This document shows, piece after piece, positions 7,599 to 12,275 of a stretch of DNA of 12,275 nucleotides. The translations under genes and the position numbers were made by a program. The notes beneath the pieces were generated by a model that was not told the DNA's origin, searched no databases, and saw only the letters and a program-made list of their open reading frames with translations. This DNA comes from an uncultured Ruminococcus sp. (GTDB taxonomy: Bacteria; Bacillota; Clostridia; Oscillospirales; Ruminococcaceae), in assembly GCA_900550695.1 (NCBI GenBank), contig URTF01000062.1, positions 1 through 12,275 of the forward strand. Reading direction: 5' to 3'. Each line of letters opens with the position of its first letter. Within the stretch, counting starts at the first letter, position 1.

Positions 7599-7627
7599 TT
7601 GACAGCATTGCTTTTTTATGATAAAAT
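7599..7627 (+). promoter_or_regulatory. sigma-A promoter of pdxY-trmL
   Basis: TTGACA at 7599-7604, a 17-base spacer and TAAAAT at 7622-7627. TG at 7619-7620 makes an extended -10. It is back-to-back with the mnmM promoter, with 39 bases between the two -35 boxes. Confidence 0.85.
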
Positions 7628-7660
7628 TAAACTGAATAAATATTGTTAGGAAGTATTTTT

Positions 7661-8521
7661 ATGTATCATAACTCGGTAAAAGTTGCCGCTATACATGATC
7701 TTTCGGGCATCGGACGATGCTCGCTCACGGTCATTCTGCCGACCCTTTCGGCGCAGGGAATACAGGTCTGCCCCGTCCCGACGGCTATTCTTTCCGCACA
7801 CACGGGCGGCTTCGGCGAAGTCGTAATGCGTGACCTCACCGATTATATTCTCCCCGCACTTGAACATTACAAACAGCTCAACTACAAATTCGACTGCGTT
7901 TACAGCGGCTTTCTCGCTTCAAACGAACAGATAGATCATTGTATGGATTTTTTTGAGCATTACAGGGATTCGCTCAAAGTCGTTGACCCCGTTATGGCTG
8001 ACAACGGCAAGCCGTACAAGACCTGCACTGCCGAGCTTCAGAACGGCATGGGCAGGCTTGTTGAAGTAGCTGACATTATTACGCCGAACATCACCGAGGC
8101 GGCTATTCTTCTCGGCGAAGAACCTTATCAGCCTGAGCTTACGGCACAGCAGGCGAAGAGCTTTCTCGTCCGTCTGAGCGAAAAAGGGCCGAAAATAGTT
8201 GTTATAACGAGCGTTTTCTCGAACGGAACTTACTGCAACATCGGATATGAGCGTGAACACAGCAAATTCTGGCGTGTTCGTTACAAGCATATCAACGCAA
8301 ACTATCCCGGAACGGGCGATATCTTTGCATCTGTCCTCACGGGTTCGATACTCCGAGGTGACAGCCTGCCTATCGCTATGAACCGTGCAACTGCTTTCCT
8401 TGAACTTGCGATAAAGACCACAAGCAGTTACTACACCGATACCCGTGACGGTATCATGCTCGAAAGCTGCCTTGATTATCTTATCAATGACCCCGTTTTG
8501 TGCGATTATGAGCAATTTTAA
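7661..8521 (+). CDS. pdxY: pyridoxal/pyridoxamine kinase (PdxY-like, ribokinase fold)
   Basis: A cytoplasmic vitamin B6 salvage enzyme that phosphorylates pyridoxal or pyridoxamine with ATP. The 286-residue form belongs to the PfkB/ribokinase superfamily: HDLSGIGRCSLT (12-23) near the substrate site, SAHTGGFG (45-52), VDPVMADNGK (108-117), TPNITEA (141-147), and the anion-hole and catalytic motif NYPGTGDIFAS (214-224) with catalytic Asp220. Length fits PdxY (about 287). A TTG six codons upstream is in frame, but the ATG at 7661 follows AGGAAG (7648-7653) by 7 bases and is preferred. The trmL Shine-Dalgarno overlaps the stop codon, making a two-gene operon. ThiD-type HMP kinases share the fold, but the DLSGIGRCS signature points to the pyridoxal kinase branch. 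The preferred B6 vitamer cannot be told from sequence. Confidence 0.9.
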   Translation: MYHNSVKVAAIHDLSGIGRCSLTVILPTLSAQGIQVCPVPTAILSAHTGGFGEVVMRDLTDYILPALEHYKQLNYKFDCVYSGFLASNEQIDHCMDFFEHYRDSLKVVDPVMADNGKPYKTCTAELQNGMGRLVEVADIITPNITEAAILLGEEPYQPELTAQQAKSFLVRLSEKGPKIVVITSVFSNGTYCNIGYEREHSKFWRVRYKHINANYPGTGDIFASVLTGSILRGDSLPIAMNRATAFLELAIKTTSSYYTDTRDGIMLESCLDYLINDPVLCDYEQF

Positions 8522-8536
8522 GGGGGGACGAAGCTG

Positions 8537-9034
8537 ATGAATGATCTGAATATCGTACTTGTTGAGCCGCAGATTCCGCAGAACACGGGAAATATCTCAC
8601 GCACCTGCGCTGTCACGGGCGCACGTCTGCACCTTGTAAAGCCGCTCGGCTTCGAGGTCACGGACAAGCAGCTCAAACGTGCGGGACTTGACTACTGGAA
8701 CGAGCTTGACATCACTTATTATGAGAACCTTGACGATTTCTTCGCTAAAAACAGCGGCGGAACGTTCTTCTACTTCACCACAAAGGGAAAGAATATCCAC
8801 AGTGATGCAGTTTACCCCGATAACTGCTATCTCGTTTTCGGACGTGAGGATAAGGGACTTCCCGAGAAGCTTTTGTACGAAAATCCCGAAAGCTGTCTGC
8901 GAATACCGATGCGCCCTCGCCTGCGAAGCCTTAACCTTTCAAACTCGGTCGCAATTGCGGCTTATGAGGTTCTCCGTCAATGGGATTATCCCGAGCTTTC
9001 CACCGAGGGTAAGCTCACACAATATGAATGGTAA
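8537..9034 (+). CDS. trmL: tRNA (cytidine/uridine-34 2'-O)-methyltransferase TrmL
   Basis: A small SPOUT-class (trefoil-knot) methyltransferase that places a 2'-O-methyl group on the wobble nucleotide of leucine tRNAs, using SAM. The 165 residues carry all the family landmarks: PQNTGNISRTCAVTG (14-28), LKRAGLDYW (46-54), FGREDKGLP (101-109) and RSLNLSNSVAI (130-140), the last two forming the knot and SAM pocket. Full length, homodimer expected. The ribosome binding site is an unusually G-rich AAGGGGGG beginning inside the pdxY stop codon, 9 bases before ATG. It is the second gene of the pdxY operon and is followed by a stem-loop that now contains a MITE-like insertion. Confidence 0.95.
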   Translation: MNDLNIVLVEPQIPQNTGNISRTCAVTGARLHLVKPLGFEVTDKQLKRAGLDYWNELDITYYENLDDFFAKNSGGTFFYFTTKGKNIHSDAVYPDNCYLVFGREDKGLPEKLLYENPESCLRIPMRPRLRSLNLSNSVAIAAYEVLRQWDYPELSTEGKLTQYEW

Positions 9035-9038
9035 CATC

Positions 9039-9172
9039 AGCGGCTTTTGAAATTCATACTAATTTTTAAACTGAAAGTGTACAAAAAATCGGCGCAAAAG
9101 CTCGCATATATGGCTTTTGCGCCGATTTTTTGTCTACACTTTGATTAAAAATTAGTATTAGAAGCCGCTTTT
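9039..9172 (+). terminator. stem-loop after trmL, interrupted by an inserted hairpin element
   Basis: AGCGGCTT (9039-9046) and AAGCCGCT (9162-9169) are perfect 8-bp inverted repeats, followed by TTT (9170-9172). Without the element at 9059-9155 and one TA copy they would enclose about 16 bases, giving an ordinary weak terminator hairpin 4 bases past the trmL stop. In the present sequence the arms are 115 bases apart, with the element filling the loop. This reconstruction is inference. Confidence 0.6.
9057..9157. mobile_element. 97-bp hairpin MITE-like element with TA flanks
   Basis: The element 9059-9155 is bounded by TA at 9057-9058 and 9156-9157 and is self-complementary over most of its length. 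End arms ATACTAATTTTTAA (9056-9069) and TTAAAAATTAGTAT (9145-9158) pair over 14 bases including the flanks. AAAGTGTA (9074-9081) pairs with TACACTTT (9135-9142). A perfect 20-bp inner stem joins 9082-9101 with 9113-9132 around an 11-base loop. The inner stem has a GGCGC core bordered by A-runs on one side and T-runs on the other, so it resembles a terminator in both directions. No coding capacity. A TA target and terminal inverted repeats suggest IS630/mariner-type mobilisation in trans (inference). Confidence 0.65.
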
Positions 9173-9202
9173 ACCGTTTATATATCAAAATCGACCACCT
9201 AT
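9173..9202 (+). promoter_or_regulatory. putative LytTR-type direct-repeat operator
   Basis: ACCGTTTAT (9173-9181) fits the LytTR half-site consensus at every position. A second, degenerate copy, ACCACCTAT (9194-9202), follows after a 12-base spacer, giving the 9-12-9 geometry known for ComE-type LytTR sites. Six of nine positions match between the copies. The pair ends 10 bases upstream of the -35 box of the LytTR gene, consistent with autoregulation. Binding is inferred only. Confidence 0.45.
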
Positions 9203-9212
9203 CGGCAAACTG

Positions 9213-9241
9213 TTGAAACCTTTGCCGAGTGCTGATATACT
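9213..9241 (+). promoter_or_regulatory. sigma-A promoter of the LytTR-DUF3021 operon
   Basis: TTGAAA at 9213-9218, a 17-base spacer and TATACT at 9236-9241. TG at 9233-9234 makes an extended -10. A strong AAGGAGGT at 9254-9261 follows in the short leader. Confidence 0.8.
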
Positions 9242-9267
9242 GTAACTGTAATGAAGGAGGTGAGCAA

Positions 9268-9708
9268 ATGCAAATTGAGATCAAGATCGACAGCGAATTC
9301 AAAGAACCAAAGGCGGTAATTTTCACCGATAAAGTTACTGATGAGATAACCGAGCTTGTTCGGCAACTTTCCGATGAAAGATCAAGCATTATCGCAGGCT
9401 TTAAAGACGGCACGGCTGAATTGCTGGAGCATAATGATATTTTCCGCATCTACGCTTCAAACGGCAAAGTCTATGCAGAAACAGCTAACGACACATTCAC
9501 TTTGCGCCTGCGTTTGTACGAAGCGGAACAGCGGATTGACAGTCAGCTCTTCGTCCGCATCTCCAACTCGGAGATCATAAATCTGAAAAAGGTCACGAAC
9601 TTTGATCTTAGCTTTGTCGGAACGATTTGCGTTAAGCTTTCAAACGGAACAGTTACTTATGTATCTCGGCGCTATGTTGCCAAGATAAAACAGATCTTAG
9701 GAATATGA
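9268..9708 (+). CDS. LytTR-domain DNA-binding regulator
   Basis: A cytoplasmic transcription regulator of the stand-alone LytTR class, without a receiver domain. The 146-residue form has a variable N-terminal half (1-45) and a LytTR domain at about 46-146. The segment from LFVRISNSEIINLKKVTNF (94-112) through NGTVTYVSRRYVAKIKQIL (126-144) is the typical second half of the fold. The ATG at 9268 is chosen because AAGGAGGT lies 6 bases upstream; the frame is open further upstream without support. The stop is 10 bases before the ATG of a DUF3021 membrane protein. LytTR genes paired with membrane-protein genes are the LytTR regulatory systems described in streptococci (for example BrsR/BrsM), where the membrane partner holds the regulator inactive and the regulator activates its own operon. 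The same logic is inferred here; targets and stimulus are unknown. Confidence 0.92.
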   Translation: MQIEIKIDSEFKEPKAVIFTDKVTDEITELVRQLSDERSSIIAGFKDGTAELLEHNDIFRIYASNGKVYAETANDTFTLRLRLYEAEQRIDSQLFVRISNSEIINLKKVTNFDLSFVGTICVKLSNGTVTYVSRRYVAKIKQILGI

Positions 9709-9718
9709 GGTGGTCAAA

Positions 9719-10183
9719 ATGAAAAAAAAGCTTATCCTGCGCGGACTTCTGGGAATGCCCGTTGGAATTTCCATAGGTTTTATAATCACGATCATAATAT
9801 CAACATTCGTTGGTGACGGCGAGTTTTATGCAGTCACACCCGAACTGGCGGCTTCAATGGGAAACGAGCTCAATGCTGTTATTCTACAGACTGTCCTTTG
9901 CGGAATAATGGGTATCGGCTTCGCTATGGCTGATGTGATATGGGAGATAGATTCGTGGAGTCTTGCAAAGCAGAGTGCAATATATTTCGTTATTATCAGT
10001 GCTGTAATGCTCCCTATCTCCTATGCCGCAAACTGGATGAAGCACTCCGCGGCAGGTGTTATCTCATACATCGGCATTTTCGCCGCAATATTCGTTATCG
10101 TTTGGCTCACGCAATATTTTTCGTGGAAAGTCAAGATAAAGAAAATAAATGCCCGTGTTGAGAAAAACAATTTGGGAAAATAA
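9719..10183 (+). CDS. DUF3021-family membrane protein, probable LytTR partner
   Basis: A small integral membrane protein of 154 residues with four predicted membrane segments (about 9-32, 51-73, 84-104, 113-135) and a basic cytoplasmic tail. The N-terminal RGLLGMPVGISIGF and the MLPISYAANWM segment before the last membrane helix are typical of DUF3021. The ATG at 9719 follows AGGTGG (9708-9713) by 5 bases. A GTG at 9710 is in frame but lies inside the Shine-Dalgarno. The gene follows the LytTR regulator by 10 bases, and the AGGTGG site overlaps the last base of the regulator's stop codon, so translation is probably coupled. By analogy with streptococcal LytTR systems it is likely an inhibitor or sensor for the regulator; this is inferred from gene order and family. 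Confidence 0.87.
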   Translation: MKKKLILRGLLGMPVGISIGFIITIIISTFVGDGEFYAVTPELAASMGNELNAVILQTVLCGIMGIGFAMADVIWEIDSWSLAKQSAIYFVIISAVMLPISYAANWMKHSAAGVISYIGIFAAIFVIVWLTQYFSWKVKIKKINARVEKNNLGK

Positions 10184-10186
10184 AAT

Positions 10187-10217
10187 AAGCCTGAGAGGTT
10201 ATGCGCTTCTCAGGCTT
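10187..10217. terminator. bidirectional terminator between the DUF3021 and GH5 genes
   Basis: AAGCCTGAGA (10187-10196) pairs perfectly with TCTCAGGCTT (10208-10217) around an 11-base loop, followed by TT on the plus strand and by TTATTTTA on the minus strand. It lies 3 bases after the DUF3021 stop and 5 bases beyond the GH5 stop, so it probably serves both convergent genes. Confidence 0.82.
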
Positions 10218-10222
10218 TTATC

Positions 10223-11410
10223 TTATCTGTAATATTTCTTGTTCATCTTCTCGATGACCTTGCTGTCCGATTCACGGGTGAGCTTGTATTCCGTGCGTGA
10301 ATAAAAATCATCTGGAGTATCCCATATAACGGGGACGAAGCCGTATTCGCCAAGCTTGTCGAGAACGTGTTCAAGACACTTTGAGCTGTCCTTTGTCGCA
10401 GCATCGGCTGCAAAATTTTCACTCGGATAGAACGCTGTCGTTTCGCCGAGGAAAACAGGTATTCCCTTATCGGTGAATGCAGTTTTCAGCTTTTCGCACT
10501 GATCAACGATGTAATCTTCCCAACTCTTTCCGCCGATGCTGTGCGACCAATAGCAGCTGTTATCGACATAGTGAACGGAAACCATAAGCCTGTCGGGAAC
10601 GGTATCTGTCGGCATTACAAAGCTGTCCGAGGTCGTGAGGTCGATGTTCGTCCAGTAACCCGATGCGATAAGAACACGCTCTGCGTTGTTTCCGCCCGTC
10701 GCTCTTACAGCGTCAACGAACGCCTGATTGAGCTTGTTCGTCATTCTGTAACCGAGGACTTTCGGAAGCTCTTTCAGCTCGCCGTTTGAGTTGAACTGAT
10801 TTCCGCCGAGGTACTCGTTGTAGCCTTCAAAAATGACTGTCATCGGATAGTCCTTGAAATACTCGGCTATCTGCGTCCAGAGGTGCGTAAAAATCTGCTC
10901 GCAGTCCTCTATGGTGTTCCTGCGGATAACGAACTCGTCAAAATGGTGGATATTTATGACCGCATAAAGGTTTGCATTTTGACAGTAATCAACTATCTCC
11001 TTAACACGGGCGATATAGTCGGGGTCAATGTCCCAATTGCCGTCGTTTTTCATCATATTGCCCCAGAAAACGGGTATTCGCACCGTGTTGAAGCCCGAAT
11101 TTTTGATGCCGTTGATGATCTCCTGCGTTGTTATTTCCGCACCCCAGCACTGCTCATAGTCGGACGGTGTGTTTTCGCCGACCTCGGGAATCCACTCGAA
11201 TGTTATCTTCTCGCAGTCTGTTGCCTCGTACGCCTCCATTGTATTTCCGAGATTAAGTCCGAGGTGCATATCCTCTGCGACCTGCTGTGCAGTCGGAGGT
11301 TCTGTCCACGCTTTTGCTCCCGAGGCTGCCGTGCTTTTGCCTGAACAGCCTGCCATTGTCAAGGTCATTGCCGAACAAAGAACAGCTGCCATTATTCTAT
11401 TGATTTTCAT
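10223..11410 (-). CDS. GH5-family glucanase (cellulase-like) lipoprotein
   Basis: A surface lipoprotein glycosidase that probably hydrolyses beta-1,4-glucan or a related plant polysaccharide. The 395 residues begin with a lipoprotein signal peptide (KINR, hydrophobic core, then LTMAGC with Cys22 as the lipidated residue; Met at -3 is slightly unusual). After a short Ser/Ala linker the catalytic barrel spans about 47-390. All eight residues typical of GH5 can be placed: Arg111 (NTVRIPVFW), His155 (INIHH), Asn198-Glu199 (EGYNEY, acid/base), His280 and Tyr281 (VSVHYVD), Glu323 (FLGETT, nucleophile) and Trp363 (VIWD). There is no dockerin or carbohydrate-binding module, so it is a cell-anchored single-domain enzyme, not a cellulosome part. 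AGAAGG lies 7 bases before the ATG. The promoter with a cre-like site suggests carbon catabolite control. The GH5 subfamily and true substrate are not determined. Confidence 0.92.
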   Translation of the reverse strand: MKINRIMAAVLCSAMTLTMAGCSGKSTAASGAKAWTEPPTAQQVAEDMHLGLNLGNTMEAYEATDCEKITFEWIPEVGENTPSDYEQCWGAEITTQEIINGIKNSGFNTVRIPVFWGNMMKNDGNWDIDPDYIARVKEIVDYCQNANLYAVINIHHFDEFVIRRNTIEDCEQIFTHLWTQIAEYFKDYPMTVIFEGYNEYLGGNQFNSNGELKELPKVLGYRMTNKLNQAFVDAVRATGGNNAERVLIASGYWTNIDLTTSDSFVMPTDTVPDRLMVSVHYVDNSCYWSHSIGGKSWEDYIVDQCEKLKTAFTDKGIPVFLGETTAFYPSENFAADAATKDSSKCLEHVLDKLGEYGFVPVIWDTPDDFYSRTEYKLTRESDSKVIEKMNKKYYR

Positions 11411-11433
11411 TTTTTTGACCTTCTTTCATTTTT

Positions 11434-11447
11434 TGTAAACGTTATCA
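11434..11447. promoter_or_regulatory. cre-type (CcpA/LacI-family) operator at the GH5 promoter
   Basis: TGTAAACGTTATCA matches the cre consensus TGWNANCGNTNWCA at every fixed position on either strand, with the central CG at 11440-11441. It begins at the downstream edge of the GH5 -10 box and covers the expected transcription start, a position typical of repression. A dedicated LacI-family regulator is the main alternative to CcpA. Confidence 0.7.
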
Positions 11448-11475
11448 TTATATCATACAGAACAGTGCATTTCAA
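11447..11475 (-). promoter_or_regulatory. sigma-A promoter of the GH5 gene
   Basis: On the minus strand TTGAAA (complement of 11470-11475), a 17-base spacer and TATAAT (complement of 11447-11452). TGA immediately before the -10 makes an extended -10. The left end of the 226-bp inverted-repeat element begins 10 bases upstream of the -35. Confidence 0.83.
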
Positions 11476-11485
11476 TTAACTTTTT

Positions 11486-11711
11486 ATACTAATTCTTGAT
11501 CGTTCTATAGACAAAATCGACAGATAGAATAAGTTCAGTTAGGTCACACCGTTGACCTTGGAGAGCGACCGCAGACAGGCTGGTCTGTCGGTCAGCCCCT
11601 CTGTCGGCATAATGCCGACACCTCCCCCTACTGGGGGAGAACACGCCTGACAAGGGAGCTTGACGCTGAATGAACTTATTATATGTCTATAGGTTGATCA
11701 AGAATTAGTAT
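11486..11711. mobile_element. 220-bp MITE-like element with 28-bp terminal inverted repeats and internal hairpins
   Basis: ATACTAATTCTTGATC (11486-11501) and its exact complement (11696-11711) form 16-bp ends. After three mismatches the match resumes as CTATAGACA (11505-11513) with TGTCTATAG (11684-11692), and again as ATAAGTTCA (11529-11537) with TGAACTTAT (11671-11679). Taking TA (11487-11488, 11709-11710) as target duplication, the element is 11489-11708. The centre holds hairpins at 11542-11557, 11567-11593, 11602-11620 (TGTCGGCAT, A, ATGCCGACA) and 11622-11639 (CTCCCCC, TACT, GGGGGAG). There is no ORF. The C-rich core resembles short interspersed repeats I recall from gut Firmicutes genomes; that resemblance is unverified. 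Confidence 0.68.
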
Positions 11712-11731
11712 CAGTCTGCACAGCTAAATAC

Positions 11732-11786
11732 AAAAGCAGTCCCCGTCACCACATTTCACTATGCGGTATCGGGGACTGCTTTTTTT
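11732..11786 (+). terminator. strong terminator-like stem-loop with no plus-strand gene before it
   Basis: AAAAGCAGTCCCCG (11732-11745) pairs perfectly over 14 bases with CGGGGACTGCTTTT (11770-11783). The inner part can continue as ACCaCAT with ATGcGGT, and a run of seven T (11780-11786) follows. Oriented rightward it is a textbook intrinsic terminator, but no plus-strand gene precedes it nearer than the DUF3021 gene. On the minus strand it has only four T after the stem, and could weakly terminate the gene ending at 12009. Confidence 0.6.
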
Positions 11787-11810
11787 GCTCCCTGTCTGGA
11801 ACTGTTGCAA

Positions 11811-11998
11811 AGCGGCGAAGGCGGCTTCGCCGCCGTTTTAGTCGTGGCTATGCCACAACTAACGCCATAGTACTTATGGCATTGCTCTCCAAATATCCTG
11901 CGGAAATTTTTCAAGCAATATCATAAGTACAGGCGCTCTCCGAGGGTATTGCCTTTCTACAAAAGGCGAACGTTACAACTGCCTTTCTTACAAAAATC
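11811..11998. repeat. gene-free stretch of consecutive hairpins and short repeats
   Basis: Stem-loops follow one another. GCGGCGAAG (11812-11820) pairs with CTTCGCCGC (11825-11833). TTAGT..GTGGC pairs with GCCAC..ACTAA in 11837-11861. GCCATA (11864-11869) pairs with TATGGC (11875-11880). An alternative longer stem joins 11870-11885 to 11915-11930 (14 of 16 paired). GCCTTT (11951-11956) pairs with AAAGGC (11962-11967), and the motif GCCTTTCT(T)ACAAAA is directly repeated at 11951-11964 and 11981-11995. No ORF, tRNA or known RNA family is recognised; it may be an interspersed repeat or a structured 3' region of the minus-strand gene to the right. Confidence 0.5.
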
Positions 11999-12008
11999 AT
12001 GAACATAA

Positions 12009-12275
12009 TTATGTCTTTTCAAATTCAAGTACTTCTACTCCCCACTTACAAGATATTTTTCCATCTTTCAAAACACAAGATGATAAAAGATTATGTGTCC
12101 CTGAAAATCCAGAATAACTTCCATCACCCTTGAATGTAGTTGTTAATGTCTCTTTTCCGACTGTATACCCTCCATCATCGCCATATGGAAAAAACGAAAT
12201 AGATATTTTACCATTACGATAATTAGAGCGTATCTGAAAACTCAAAAGAGTTGTATCATTTAGACAAAAGCCAAA
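12009..12275 (-). CDS. 3' end of an unrecognised protein gene, truncated by the window
   Basis: The minus-strand frame is open from the stop codon (TAA, complement of 12009-12011) through to the right edge of the window, so only the last 88 codons are seen. An apparent start at 12245 is an internal TTG without a ribosome binding site, and the frame continues upstream of it (FGFCLNDTTLL then SFQIRSNY). The visible part alternates short hydrophobic and Gly/Ser/Thr-rich stretches (ISISFFPYGDDGGYTVG, KGDGSYSGFSGTHN, KISCKWGVEVLEFEK), suggesting beta-strands, and has two cysteines in SSCVLKDGKISCKW. Base composition is clearly more AT-rich than the other genes, with A/T-ending codons, which may indicate acquired DNA. 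I recognise no family. Confidence 0.6.
   Translation of the reverse strand, partial: FGFCLNDTTLLSFQIRSNYRNGKISISFFPYGDDGGYTVGKETLTTTFKGDGSYSGFSGTHNLLSSCVLKDGKISCKWGVEVLEFEKT

Noticed and set aside
10883..11344. 153-codon plus-strand frame opposite the GH5 gene
   Set aside because: Antisense shadow of a gene with a complete set of GH5 catalytic residues; no start signal.
11602..11639. Hairpin pair read as a CRISPR repeat or riboswitch
   Set aside because: There are no repeat-spacer units and no conserved aptamer core; both hairpins lie inside an element bounded by terminal inverted repeats.

Overview
The window looks like a chromosomal piece of an anaerobic, low-to-mid GC Firmicute of the Oscillospiraceae, most like Ruminococcus. 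The grounds are the protein styles (separate clostridial secD and secF, dimeric-type glycyl-tRNA synthetase, a LytTR/DUF3021 pair, a surface GH5 glucanase lipoprotein), strong AGGAGG-type ribosome binding sites and near-consensus sigma-A promoters. The species cannot be named from the sequence alone.

Layout. 1-4130 is a plus-strand housekeeping block: secD and secF overlap and share one promoter and one terminator, then glyS has its own promoter and terminator. 4131-7560 is on the minus strand: a small XRE regulator with a palindromic putative operator, a glucose-type PTS permease (EIICBA) and the tRNA methyltransferase mnmM (ytqB). A divergent promoter pair at 7531-7627 separates mnmM from the plus-strand operon pdxY (pyridoxal/pyridoxamine kinase) and trmL (tRNA wobble 2'-O-methyltransferase). 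Two tRNA anticodon-loop modification genes therefore lie on either side of a B6 kinase. 9268-10183 is a translationally linked LytTR regulator plus DUF3021 membrane protein. It has its own extended -10 promoter and a candidate LytTR direct repeat with 9 + 12 + 9 bp geometry. A bidirectional terminator separates it from the minus-strand GH5 lipoprotein gene, whose promoter carries a perfect-consensus cre (CcpA/LacI-type) site at the expected transcription start.

Two short non-coding elements with matching termini (TACTAATT at one end, AATTAGTA at the other) are present. A 97-bp near-perfect hairpin appears to have inserted into the loop of the stem-loop after trmL. A 220-bp element just upstream of the GH5 promoter carries at least four internal hairpins. 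Both are flanked by TA and look like MITEs moved in trans by an IS630/mariner-type transposase; no transposase is encoded here. The right end (11712-12008) is gene-free and dense in hairpins. It is followed by the AT-rich 3' end of an unrecognised minus-strand gene that runs off the window.

Most of the window is ordinary core genome. The parts that deserve attention are the paired MITE-like elements, the LytTR/DUF3021 module with its putative operator, the cre-controlled GH5 promoter, and the repeat-rich regulatory stretch between the XRE gene and the PTS gene. I found no clear evidence of a wholly new multi-gene system.
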